The notes beneath the pieces were generated by a model. It made no database searches. It was not told where the DNA came from and saw nothing but the letters and a program-made list of their open reading frames with translations. Positions 1 through 9,277 of a stretch of 25,388 nt of DNA are shown here, piece after piece. Positions within the stretch are counted from its first letter, which is position 1. Each line of letters starts with the position of its first letter. This DNA comes from an uncultured Collinsella sp. (lineage in GTDB: Bacteria > Actinomycetota > Coriobacteriia > Coriobacteriales > Coriobacteriaceae). The DNA lies in contig CAUGVQ010000021.1 in the NCBI GenBank assembly GCA_959602875.1, positions 1 through 25,388 on the forward strand, read 5' to 3'. The position numbers were made by a program, and so were the translations under genes.

Positions 1-2
1 TG

Positions 3-1043
3 CCGTGCGCCATCATCGCCTGCGTGGTCTGGCCGCCGATTCAGCACGGCATCCAGCTCTTCCAGGGCTTCATCCTCTCCACGGGCGCCGCGGGCGTGTG
101 GGTCTTTGCGTTCCTCGAGCGCATCCTCATCCCCACCGGTCTCCATCACTTCATCTACACCCCGTTCTACTATGCAGATGCAGCCATCTCCGGCGGCATC
201 TACCCGCAGTGGGCGACCATCCTGCCCACGCTTGCCGCGTCTGGCGAGCCTCTTGCCGAGGCCGCTCCGTGGGCTGCCTACACCTGCCCCGGTTGGACCA
301 AGGTCTTCGGCTCCCTCGGCGTCTGCATTGCCTTCTATCTGACGGCCAAGCCCGAGCGCCGCAAAGAGACCAAGACGCTCCTCATCCCGGTCGGTCTCAC
401 CGCCATGCTCTGCGGCATCACCGAGCCCCTCGACTTCACGTTCCTGTTCATCGCTCCGCAGCTCTTCGTGGTGCACTCCATCCTCGGCGCGACGCTCTGC
501 ATGGTGCAGAACCTCGTGGGCACCGTGGGCATCTTCGACGGTGGCATCATCTCCATGGCATCTTGGGACTTCCTGCCGCTTGGCGCCACCTACGGTTTGC
601 AGTATCTGCTCTCGATCGCCATCGGTCTTGCGTTCAGCGCCATCTGGGTCGTGGTCTTCCGCTTCCTCATCCTGAAGTTCGACTTCAAGACCCCCGGCCG
701 CGAGGACGACGTCGTCGAGGTCTCCCTCAAGTCCAAGGCCGAATTCAAGGCTGCCCAGAGCGGTGCCGCCGCCTCCAAGGAGGTTGCCGGCAGCAAGGCT
801 GAGGAGCGCAAGATTCTTGCCGAGAACATCCTTGATTTGCTTGGTGGACGCGAGAACGTCATCGACGTCACCAACTGCGCCACCCGTCTGCGCGTGAACG
901 TCCACGACGAGTCCCTCGTTGCCCCGGAGGCCAACTTCAAGGCCATCGGCACGCACGGTATTGCCAAGAACGGCAAGAACATGCAGGTCATCATCGGTCT
1001 GTCGGTTCCCAAGGTCCGCGACGTCTTTGAGCAGCTGCTCTAA
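3..1043 (+). CDS. PTS glucose/alpha-glucoside EIICB permease, 5'-truncated by window edge
   Basis: This membrane permease imports a sugar and phosphorylates it on the way in. Only the C-terminal 346 residues are inside the window; the reading frame is open to the left edge. Visible are the second half of the EIIC channel domain, including the LIPTGLHH segment and the GITEP motif typical of the glucose superfamily, and a C-terminal EIIB domain whose phosphorylated cysteine lies in NCATRLR (codon 876-878). A charged linker joins the two. It aligns closely with the complete EIICB at 15492-17099, which suggests about 190 N-terminal residues are missing here. There is no EIIA domain, so a separate EIIA must phosphorylate it. 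The GH4 gene follows 143 bp downstream. Substrate is inferred to be maltose-like from that neighbour. Confidence 0.93.
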   Translation, partial: PCAIIACVVWPPIQHGIQLFQGFILSTGAAGVWVFAFLERILIPTGLHHFIYTPFYYADAAISGGIYPQWATILPTLAASGEPLAEAAPWAAYTCPGWTKVFGSLGVCIAFYLTAKPERRKETKTLLIPVGLTAMLCGITEPLDFTFLFIAPQLFVVHSILGATLCMVQNLVGTVGIFDGGIISMASWDFLPLGATYGLQYLLSIAIGLAFSAIWVVVFRFLILKFDFKTPGREDDVVEVSLKSKAEFKAAQSGAAASKEVAGSKAEERKILAENILDLLGGRENVIDVTNCATRLRVNVHDESLVAPEANFKAIGTHGIAKNGKNMQVIIGLSVPKVRDVFEQLL

Positions 1044-1056
1044 CGGCCCTCTTTTG

Positions 1057-1087
1057 GGCGGGGTGCCCCGGTGCGCGGCGCCCCGCC
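1057..1087 (+). other. Intercistronic hairpin between EIICB and GH4 genes
   Basis: A 10-bp GC-rich stem (arms 1057-1066 and 1078-1087, one G-U pair) follows the EIICB stop by 13 bp. No T-tract follows, so it reads more like an mRNA 3'-end stabiliser or partial attenuator than a full terminator. The paralogous pair at 15492-18576 has a hairpin in the same place. Confidence 0.5.
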
Positions 1088-1090
1088 TGA

Positions 1091-2530
<1,440 letters not shown>

Positions 2531-2588
2531 GAGAGACGGGCTGCAACGGATTGATAGCGTCCGTTGTCGATTTCGATTTTAGAGAATG

Positions 2589-2719
2589 GGGGACTTTTTC
2601 GTACTTTCTACGAGGCAGCTCGATTACAGGAAAAACCATCGAGCTGCCTACCAGCGCTTTTGCTTCGGTAAGTTCGCGTGATACTCGGGTTGATGCGCAA
2701 GATGTACGAAAAAGTCCCC
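2589..2719. repeat. 131-bp element with perfect 16-bp terminal inverted repeats and internal hairpin
   Basis: The ends are exact reverse complements: 2589-2604 (GGGGACTTTTTCGTAC) and 2704-2719. Inside is a second perfect 12-bp inverted repeat (2613-2624 with 2638-2649, 13-nt loop). It has no coding capacity of its own and sits between the GH4 gene and a membrane-protein gene. The architecture fits a miniature inverted-repeat (MITE-like) or REPIN-like element. No convincing target-site duplication is visible beyond a possible 2-bp TG on each side. Confidence 0.6.
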
Positions 2720-2778
2720 TGGGAAGGCGCATCCGGCTGTCTCGGGCATGGCAGCGCGGGTCGAGAGGCGGGGATGAC

Positions 2779-3354
2779 ATGGGCAAGAAGAAGATGACGC
2801 GCGCGCAGGCAGCAGCGGCGCGCCGCTCGCCGCGAAGGGATAGTGCCGAGCGCGAGCTTGCTGCGACGTCGTCCCCGCGTAACCTCTCGTCCAAGCGCGA
2901 GCAGCTCACGCACCGTATCGTTATGACCGTGCAGGTCATCTTGGTGATTTTTCCATTTGCGCTTGTGGGCTACTCGTCGGTCGCGGGCATGGGCCTCGAG
3001 GAGGCCATGCGCAGCGACCCGGCCTTTGCCGTGAGCTTTATCGCCGCCATGGCGCAGCCGCTTGCCGCCTGGATCTTGCGCTTTGCCTACCGCCACTATG
3101 CTGCGGGCGACGGGGGATACGCCCTTGGTAATATCATCGGCCTCATCTGCGCCGAGGCGTTTTTGCAGAATCTCGTTGGCTTGGCGGGTATGGTGCTCAT
3201 CTTGTGGCGCATGTGGCCGGTGACCGGCGGAGAGCTCTCGGAGTGGCGCCGGCGCCGCGGGTTAGCAGGGGTTCTTGTTGATATTTCGGGCGCGATCGCC
3301 GTGCTCGCCATTGGTCTTATCTGCGCGTTTGCGAGCTGGCGCCTTGGCGCGTAG
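2779..3354 (+). CDS. Small integral membrane protein, function unknown
   Basis: A 191-residue protein not recognised as a named family. The first 45 residues are basic and Ala/Ser/Arg-rich, followed by about four hydrophobic segments at roughly 47-68, 82-104, 113-146 (long, possibly two) and 161-187. The loop around 150-160 carries a run of arginines. No enzymatic motif is seen. The start ATG at 2779 is preceded by AGGCGGGG; the frame stays open upstream to 2551, but that extension runs through the inverted-repeat element and reads as non-protein. It converges with the HAD phosphatase gene, with only 21 bp between the two stop codons. Confidence 0.7.
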   Translation: MGKKKMTRAQAAAARRSPRRDSAERELAATSSPRNLSSKREQLTHRIVMTVQVILVIFPFALVGYSSVAGMGLEEAMRSDPAFAVSFIAAMAQPLAAWILRFAYRHYAAGDGGYALGNIIGLICAEAFLQNLVGLAGMVLILWRMWPVTGGELSEWRRRRGLAGVLVDISGAIAVLAIGLICAFASWRLGA

Positions 3355-3375
3355 CCGCGATTGCCCGCAGCGCTA

Positions 3376-4041
3376 TTAGATCTTGCTGTCGAGGACGAGC
3401 GCTTCCAGCTCCGCAGGGGTATCGACAATGTAATCGGCGCCTGCTTGCTCGAGCTCCGTGCGGCCGCGAAATCCCCAGGATACCCCCGCGACGGCAAGTC
3501 CGGCGTTGTGTCCCGTTGCCACGTCGACGTTGCTGTCGCCCACATAGAGCGTTTTGGCGGGATCGGCCTCGAGCTGGTCGAGCACGTAGCGGGTGATGGG
3601 CGCGGCAGGTTTGGGCGGGTAGGCATCGATGCGCCCCTGAACCAGATCGAAGCGCGCGCCAAAGTAGCGCTCCACAAGGGGCTCGGCAGCCGGATGATCC
3701 TTATTTGACAGGACAGCCAGGTGCACGCCGGCGTCTCGCAGCGCGTCGAGCATGTCGATCACGCCGGGGTAGGGCGCCGTGTGATCTTCCTTATGCGCAT
3801 CGTAGTAGGCGCGAAACTCGCTAATGACCTGCTCGAACATGCGCCCGTCGCCGGCGTACTCGGCCGGGATGATGCGCTCGATAAGTTTGGGTTGGCCGTT
3901 GCCCACCTTATAGCGGTACTGGTCGGGCGTGAAGGTCGGCCAGCCGTGAGCGGCGCGCGTGTGGTTTCCGGCGGCAGCGAGGTCCTCGAGCGTGTTGAGG
4001 AGCGTTCCGTCGAGGTCAAAGATCACGTGGGTGATGTGCAT
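3376..4041 (-). CDS. gph: HAD-superfamily phosphatase, phosphoglycolate phosphatase-like
   Basis: A 221-residue soluble hydrolase with all four HAD motifs: FDLDGT (nucleophile Asp9, acid Asp11), Ser112 in VLSNKD, Lys144 in PPKP, and the metal-binding GDSNVD at 168-173. The helical insert between motifs I and II (about residues 17-90) is a type C1 cap, as in Gph and PgmB relatives. The true substrate cannot be read from sequence; 2-phosphoglycolate or another small phosphosugar is the family default. ATG 4041 has AAGGA a few bases upstream. It lies 75 bp after hypE on the same strand and may be co-transcribed with the hyp genes. Confidence 0.85.
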   Translation of the reverse strand: MHITHVIFDLDGTLLNTLEDLAAAGNHTRAAHGWPTFTPDQYRYKVGNGQPKLIERIIPAEYAGDGRMFEQVISEFRAYYDAHKEDHTAPYPGVIDMLDALRDAGVHLAVLSNKDHPAAEPLVERYFGARFDLVQGRIDAYPPKPAAPITRYVLDQLEADPAKTLYVGDSNVDVATGHNAGLAVAGVSWGFRGRTELEQAGADYIVDTPAELEALVLDSKI

Positions 4042-4116
4042 GCGTGTCCTTCAGATGATGTCGAGCGGTCGGATGCCGTCCGTGACGGCACTGTCGCGGA
4101 TCGGCGTTTAGCGCGC

Positions 4117-5145
4117 CTAGCAGATGCGGGGGAGCTGCTCGCCCACGAGCATGTCGAGCACGCGGGTGGCACCCCAAGCGGTGCGCACGCGGACCTGGGC
4201 GTGTGCGCCTTCATGCGGCTCGCCCACGCGCCCGATGATGGCGGCGTTTGCGCCGTACGGGGCACCCTGCATGGCGGCGAGCGCCGCACCTGCCTCCTCG
4301 GCGGGTACGATGGCGACCATCTTGCCCTCGTTGGCTACCTGGAAGACGTCGTAGCCGAGCATCTCGCAGGCGCCGCGCACGGCGGGAGAGACGGGGACGG
4401 CCTCCTCGTCGACCTCGATGGAGACGTTGCTCGCGGCGGCGAACTCGTTGAGCGTGCTCGCAAGGCCGCCGCGCGTGGGGTCGCGGAAGCAGCGCGTGTG
4501 CGGCGCCGCCTTAAGGACGGCTGCGATGAGGTGGTTGAGCGGGGCGGCATCGCTTTTGATGGTGGTCTCAAAGCTCAGGCCCTCGCGCTGGCTCATGATA
4601 GCGATGCCGTGGTCACCGAGGGTACCCGAGAGCAGGACGACGTCGCCGGGTTTGCAGCTGGCGCCCGAGAGCTCGACGCCGGCGGGTACCTCGCCCACGC
4701 CTGCCGTGTTGATGTAGACGCCGTCGGCACCGCCGCGCTCCACGACCTTGGTGTCGCCCGTGATGATGGACACGCCCGCCTCGCGCGCGGCCTCGGCCAT
4801 GCTCGCGCAGATGCGGCGCAGGTCGGCGAGGGGGAAACCCTCCTCCAGAATGAAGCCGCAGGAAAGGTAGCGGACGTGCGCGCCGGAGGTGGCGACGTCG
4901 TTTACCGTCCCGCACACGGCGAGGCGTCCGATATCGCCGCCGGGGAAGAAGTGGGGCGTCACCACAAAGCTATCGGTGGAAAGGGCGATGCGACCGGTCG
5001 CGGGCAGGGCCGCGACGCCGGCATCGTTTCCCGCGAGGAGCTCGGGAGAGCCGAATGCCTCGTAGAAGATCTCGTCGATGATGCGCTTCATCATCTGACC
5101 GCCCGAGCCGTGGCCGAGCAGGACGGTATCTGGCATAGCTGGCAT
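4117..5145 (-). CDS. hypE: Hydrogenase maturation protein HypE (carbamoyl dehydratase)
   Basis: HypE takes a carbamoyl group from HypF onto its C-terminal cysteine and dehydrates it with ATP to a thiocyanate, the source of the CN ligands of the [NiFe]-hydrogenase iron. The 342-residue protein has the N-terminal HGSGGQMM motif, the AIR-synthase-like ATP-binding core with NDVATSG and DPTRGG, and ends exactly in the diagnostic PRIC, with Cys342 as last residue. ATG 5145 is preceded by GGGAGG at a short 4-nt spacing; ATG 5136 is an alternative start, and a long N-terminal extension open to 5517 is rejected. It lies 107 bp after hypD. Confidence 0.95.
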   Translation of the reverse strand: MPAMPDTVLLGHGSGGQMMKRIIDEIFYEAFGSPELLAGNDAGVAALPATGRIALSTDSFVVTPHFFPGGDIGRLAVCGTVNDVATSGAHVRYLSCGFILEEGFPLADLRRICASMAEAAREAGVSIITGDTKVVERGGADGVYINTAGVGEVPAGVELSGASCKPGDVVLLSGTLGDHGIAIMSQREGLSFETTIKSDAAPLNHLIAAVLKAAPHTRCFRDPTRGGLASTLNEFAAASNVSIEVDEEAVPVSPAVRGACEMLGYDVFQVANEGKMVAIVPAEEAGAALAAMQGAPYGANAAIIGRVGEPHEGAHAQVRVRTAWGATRVLDMLVGEQLPRIC

Positions 5146-5252
5146 GGGGCCTCCCGACGCGCTTGTGTATTGCGTAACGGCAGCTATTGTACCGCGCGCG
5201 GGGTGTGCCGTCGCGGTGCCGGTCGGGTCGGTCCGCAAAGAGGCCGCGACGG

Positions 5253-6344
5253 CTAGTCGCGGAAGCGGAAGTACGCCGCGCAGCTGCCCTCGCTCGACAC
5301 CATGCAGGGGCCGACGGGGTTCTCGGGCGTGCAGGCGCGCCCGAAGAGCGGGCAGGAGGTGGGAGCGATGATGCCACACAGGACATCGCCGCACCGGCAG
5401 CCGGCATGCTCGCGCGTGGGCTCGACCTCGACGGGGAGGCGCCGCGCCGCATCGAGGTGCGCGTACGCATCGCGTATGGCGAGGCCCGACGCGGGGAGCT
5501 CGCCCAGGCCGCGCCACAGGGCATCGCAGGGCTCAAATACCTGGTCGACCAGACGCCGCGCGACGATGTTGCCTTTGTTGGCGACGCCGCGGCGGTAGGC
5601 GTTCTCGATGGCGGGGGTGCCCGCGACGATGAGCTCGACGAGTCGCGCGATGCCCTCGAGCACGTCGACCGGCTCAAAGCCGGTGACAACGCCGGGGATG
5701 GAGAACTCATCCACCAGGAAGCGGTACGGGTCGAGCCCCGTGATGGTGGAGACGTGGCCGGGGAGGATGAAGCCGTCGATGGCGGTTTTGGGATCGTTTG
5801 CGATGGCGCGGAGCGCCGCGGGCGTGGTCTTGTGCACGCAGAAGACGGAGAAATTGGTGAGCTCGCGCGCGGCGGCCTCGAGTATGCACGCAGCGATGGC
5901 GGGGGCGGTGGTCTCAAAGCCCACGCCCATGAAGATGACCTCGCGTTCGGGGTTTGCCGTGGCGAGTTCCACGGCGTCGAGCGGCGAGTAGACTACGCGC
6001 ACGTCGGCGCCGGCGGCTTTCTCGGCGGCGAGCGACGAGGTCGAGCCGGGCACGCGGATCATATCGCCAAAGGTGGTGATGGTGGCGCCCGGCACCCGCG
6101 CGAGCGCGACGGCACGGTCGATATCGGCATTGGCGGTCACGCAGACCGGGCAACCGGGGCCGGAGAGCAGATGGAGCCCGGCGGGCAGGATGGAACGGAA
6201 GCCGTAGCGCCCGATGCTCACGGTGTGGGTGCCGCAGACCTCCATGAGGTTGATTTCGCGCTCTCCCAGGGTCTCGCGGATATGGTCGAGAAGCACGCGG
6301 ACGAGGTGCGGGTCGCGAAAGGCGGAGAGGTCGAGGACGTCCAT
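5253..6344 (-). CDS. hypD: Hydrogenase maturation protein HypD
   Basis: HypD is the [4Fe-4S] scaffold on which, with HypC, the Fe(CN)2CO unit of [NiFe]-hydrogenase is built. The 363-residue protein carries MEVCGTHT (Cys37) and GPGCPVC (Cys65, Cys68), which match the essential cysteines of the family. The GVGFETTAP motif and a cysteine-rich C-terminal region (from CRCGDVLCG onward) that holds the cluster are also present. Length is normal for the family. It starts 3 bp after the hypC stop, so the two are translationally coupled, as expected for partners in one complex. Confidence 0.96.
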   Translation of the reverse strand: MDVLDLSAFRDPHLVRVLLDHIRETLGEREINLMEVCGTHTVSIGRYGFRSILPAGLHLLSGPGCPVCVTANADIDRAVALARVPGATITTFGDMIRVPGSTSSLAAEKAAGADVRVVYSPLDAVELATANPEREVIFMGVGFETTAPAIAACILEAAARELTNFSVFCVHKTTPAALRAIANDPKTAIDGFILPGHVSTITGLDPYRFLVDEFSIPGVVTGFEPVDVLEGIARLVELIVAGTPAIENAYRRGVANKGNIVARRLVDQVFEPCDALWRGLGELPASGLAIRDAYAHLDAARRLPVEVEPTREHAGCRCGDVLCGIIAPTSCPLFGRACTPENPVGPCMVSSEGSCAAYFRFRD

Positions 6345-6347
6345 CGC

Positions 6348-6629
6348 CTAGGCCTCCACGCCGGCGGGTGTGGTGGCGGGCATGGTGCCCGCGCCGGCGA
6401 GCTCCTCGGCCTCAAGCTCCTCGAGGTCGCGCAGGACCTCGATGGTCTCGCGCGCCTGCTCGGCATCGATGACCTCGATAGCAAAGCCGGCGTGCACGAG
6501 CACGAAGTCGCCGACCTTGGCGTCGGGCGTCAGACGCACCGATGCATCGCGGGTGGCGCCCATCATGTCGACGGTCGCTTGCGCGCCATCGCGAATCTCG
6601 AGAATCTTGCCGGGGACGGCGAGGCACAT
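6348..6629 (-). CDS. hypC: Hydrogenase maturation chaperone HypC/HybG
   Basis: Small chaperone that binds HypD and carries the iron centre to the hydrogenase large subunit. The mature protein would begin with the obligatory cysteine of MCLAVPGK (Cys2); a conserved histidine lies in VHAGFAIEVID (His46). The 93 residues are slightly longer than usual because of an Ala/Glu-rich tail. The start at 6629 follows a strong AAGGAGG site. The frame is open further upstream to 6818, but that extension lacks a ribosome site and would bury the essential Cys2. Confidence 0.96.
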   Translation of the reverse strand: MCLAVPGKILEIRDGAQATVDMMGATRDASVRLTPDAKVGDFVLVHAGFAIEVIDAEQARETIEVLRDLEELEAEELAGAGTMPATTPAGVEA

Positions 6630-6766
6630 GGCTCCTCCTTTTTGAAGCGCGATGTGTACGCTTCTGTGTGCGGCTACGGCGCCGCGAATGGACTGGGATG
6701 GATGGTACCGCGCCGGTAGCGTTTGGGCAACCGTGTGCGCGGCCGGTCGCTGGCAAGCAGGCGGGG

Positions 6767-9217
6767 TTACCGGGCAAGGCGGGCACGCGCGACGGCGGCC
6801 TGTCCGTAAGCGATGCATCCGTCGTTAACGGGGACGCTGTGCGGTGTGAGCACGGTGAATCCGTTTGTATCGAGATTGTGCTTGATGAGGGTGAGTAGCA
6901 GGCGGTTCATGAAGCATCCGCCCGAGAGAGCAATGTGCGTGAGCTCGTTCTCGCGTGCTGCCGCCATGGCGTGGGCGGAGATGGTCCTCGCTACGATTTT
7001 GTGCACGTCCCAGGCAAGTGATGCCGGATTCTCGCCGCGCGCGGTTGCATCGAGCACGGCGGAGAGCAAATCGGTGAAGTCGATGACAGATGGCTCCGCC
7101 TGCCCCGCGCGTTTCGTGAAGAAAGCGTCGCTGTCGAGTGTAGTGGGGGAGGGGACATCGCTAGAGTGGCCAGCTGCCACGCGTGCCGCGGCGGCCTCGA
7201 GCTCGATGGCGGGCTCGCCCTCGTAGGTAGCGCGTGAGCAGATGCCAAGGAGGGTGGCAACCGCATCGAGGAAGCGCCCCATGCTGCTTGTGAGCGGGCT
7301 GTTGAGACCGCGCTCAACCATAGTCTGCGTGAGCGTACGTTCTTGCTCGGTCATGGTGGCGAGCAGGGGTTGCACGCCCGGGTGGTCGAGCAGCCCGTAG
7401 GCGTGGAGCAGGCCGTAGGCGCAGCGCCGCGCGTCGCGTACGGCTGCTGCGCCGCCCGGCAGGCGCCAGGTGCGTAGGTGCGCTGTGCGTGTGAAGTCGG
7501 TAAGGCTGGCGACGAGAATCTCTCCGCCCCAAACGGCGCCGTCGTCGCCCGCTCCCGTGCCGTCGAGCGCGATGCCGATGACGCGCACGTCGGGCGCAAT
7601 CTTGCCGTGTGCTGCCGCCTCGGCGATGACGCTCGCGATATGGGCGTGGTGGTGCTGCACCTCGACCAGCGGCAGGCCCCGCTCGGCCGCCTCCGTGCGC
7701 GCCCACTGGCTGGAGAGGTAGCCGGGATGCCGGTCGCAGGCAAGTGCCGCTGGCGTGAGGTCGAAGAGGCCTTGCATGTGGAGGCGGCACGATTGCCAAG
7801 CGTCAAAGGTCTCGGCATTTTCGAGGTCGCCGATATGCTGCGAGATGAGGCACTCAGCACTTCCATCGGCATGCTCGCGCGTGAGGGCAAGCGTTGCCTT
7901 CTGCTCGGGCCCGCAGGCGAGGATGAACGGCGCGTCGAGCGCGTCGCCTGTAAGTGCGGGCAGCGCCACGGGGCGCGGCGCGTAGCCGCGGGCGCGACGC
8001 ACGATCTGCTGCGTCCCGTCTACCACGCGCACCACGGAATCGTCGAAGCGGGCGAGGATGGCTCGGTCGTTGCCCAGAATCGCATCGGCAAGCCCACCCT
8101 CGACCAGATGATGCCAGGCGAGCGCGTCGTCGGTCTCGATGGGCTCCTCGCTCACGTTACCGCTGGTCATGACAAGTGTGTGCACGCCACGGTCCGTGCA
8201 GGCGGCGAGCAGGAGATGCTGGAGGGGCGTGTAGGGGAGCATGATGCCGAGTTCGGGCAGGTCGCCGGCCACCTGCGGGGCGAGGGCGGCGGCGCTGTTT
8301 GAGTCGCCGGTCGGCGCGTTTTCCGTGCGGCGTCGCAGCAGCACGATGGGGCGGATGGTGCCGGAGAGCAGCTCGCGCTCGGCGTCGTCAACATGGCAGA
8401 GCGCCTCGGCAGCCGCAAGGTCGCGCACCATGACGGCGAGCGGCTTGTTGCTGCGGCGCTTGCGGCGCCGGAGCTCGGTGACGGCGGCCTCGTCCGCAGC
8501 GTTGCACGCGAGGTGGAAGCCGCCGAGTCCCTTGATGGCGACGATGCCGCCTGCAGCGATGAGCTCGGCGCACCGCTCGATGATGCCGTCGCTGGTTGCT
8601 AGGTCGGTTCCTATCAGCGCCTCAGCATCGCCGCGCGAGCGCCAGGTGAGGTGCGGTCCGCAGAGAAAGCAGGCGTCGGGTTGTGCGTGGAAGCGCCGGT
8701 CAAGTGGGTCGGCGTATTCGGCGGCGCACGCCGGGCACATGGGGAAATCTGCCATCGATGTCTGCGCGCGATCGTAGGGGAGTTGCCGGATGATGGTGTA
8801 GCGCGGTCCGCAGTTGGTGCAGTTGATGAAGGGGTAATGGTAGCGCCGGTCGGTGGGGTCAAAGAGCTCGCGCAGGCAGTCAGGGCAGGTGGCGATGTCG
8901 GGCGAGATGAGCGTGGTGCGCTCGGTTGCGGCGTCGGAGGCGATGATGCGAAAGGTCTCGACGGCGAGCTTGGCGGAAGGCGCCTCGAGCTCCTCAACGG
9001 TGACCTGCTCGACGCGCGCCGCTGCCGGTGCGCTCGAGCTCAGTGCGTGAACAAACGAGCGCAGGGCGTCTTTGGTGCCCTGCGCTTCGATATGCACTCC
9101 GTCGCCGGCGTTGAGCACCCAGCCCGAAAGGCCGCGCGCGACCGCCTCGCGGTAGACGAAGGGCCGAAAGCCCACGCCCTGCACGATGCCCGTGATATGA
9201 ATCCCCAGCGTTTTCAT
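6767..9217 (-). CDS. hypF: Carbamoyltransferase HypF
   Basis: HypF makes carbamoyl-adenylate from carbamoyl phosphate and ATP and passes the carbamoyl group to HypE. The 816 residues show the standard order. First is an acylphosphatase domain (about 1-90, VQGVGFRPF). Next are two zinc fingers with Cys111/114/133/136 and Cys161/164/183/186. A YrdC/Sua5-like domain follows (about 200-390, KGLGGFHLAC), then a Kae1-like C-terminal domain with HHHAH and GGCFMNR. It is somewhat longer than the roughly 750 residues usual for the family. ATG 9217 has no strong ribosome site, but a promoter ends 7 nt upstream of it. hypC begins 137 bp downstream. Confidence 0.96.
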   Translation of the reverse strand: MKTLGIHITGIVQGVGFRPFVYREAVARGLSGWVLNAGDGVHIEAQGTKDALRSFVHALSSSAPAAARVEQVTVEELEAPSAKLAVETFRIIASDAATERTTLISPDIATCPDCLRELFDPTDRRYHYPFINCTNCGPRYTIIRQLPYDRAQTSMADFPMCPACAAEYADPLDRRFHAQPDACFLCGPHLTWRSRGDAEALIGTDLATSDGIIERCAELIAAGGIVAIKGLGGFHLACNAADEAAVTELRRRKRRSNKPLAVMVRDLAAAEALCHVDDAERELLSGTIRPIVLLRRRTENAPTGDSNSAAALAPQVAGDLPELGIMLPYTPLQHLLLAACTDRGVHTLVMTSGNVSEEPIETDDALAWHHLVEGGLADAILGNDRAILARFDDSVVRVVDGTQQIVRRARGYAPRPVALPALTGDALDAPFILACGPEQKATLALTREHADGSAECLISQHIGDLENAETFDAWQSCRLHMQGLFDLTPAALACDRHPGYLSSQWARTEAAERGLPLVEVQHHHAHIASVIAEAAAHGKIAPDVRVIGIALDGTGAGDDGAVWGGEILVASLTDFTRTAHLRTWRLPGGAAAVRDARRCAYGLLHAYGLLDHPGVQPLLATMTEQERTLTQTMVERGLNSPLTSSMGRFLDAVATLLGICSRATYEGEPAIELEAAAARVAAGHSSDVPSPTTLDSDAFFTKRAGQAEPSVIDFTDLLSAVLDATARGENPASLAWDVHKIVARTISAHAMAAARENELTHIALSGGCFMNRLLLTLIKHNLDTNGFTVLTPHSVPVNDGCIAYGQAAVARARLAR

Positions 9218-9224
9218 GGCCTGT

Positions 9225-9254
9225 ATTATCGCCGATTCCCCTGTTGCTCATCAA
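9225..9254 (-). promoter_or_regulatory. Candidate promoter for hypF, possibly giving a leaderless mRNA
   Basis: On the minus strand TTGATG (9254-9249) and GATAAT (9230-9225) are separated by 18 bp. The -10 box ends 7 nt before the hypF ATG, so transcription would start at or beside the start codon. This fits the weak Shine-Dalgarno sequence there. Confidence 0.5.
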
Positions 9255-9277
9255 CGAGAGTGCAGGCCTTGGCGGCG

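Noticed and set aside
4074..4090. 6-bp hairpin between hypE and the HAD phosphatase considered as a terminator
   Set aside because: The stem is short and lacks a T-tract; it gives no good evidence of termination.
3721..6719. Two long plus-strand open frames (511 and 510 codons) across hypE and hypD
   Set aside because: They are antisense to clear hyp genes and show no recognisable domains or start signals.
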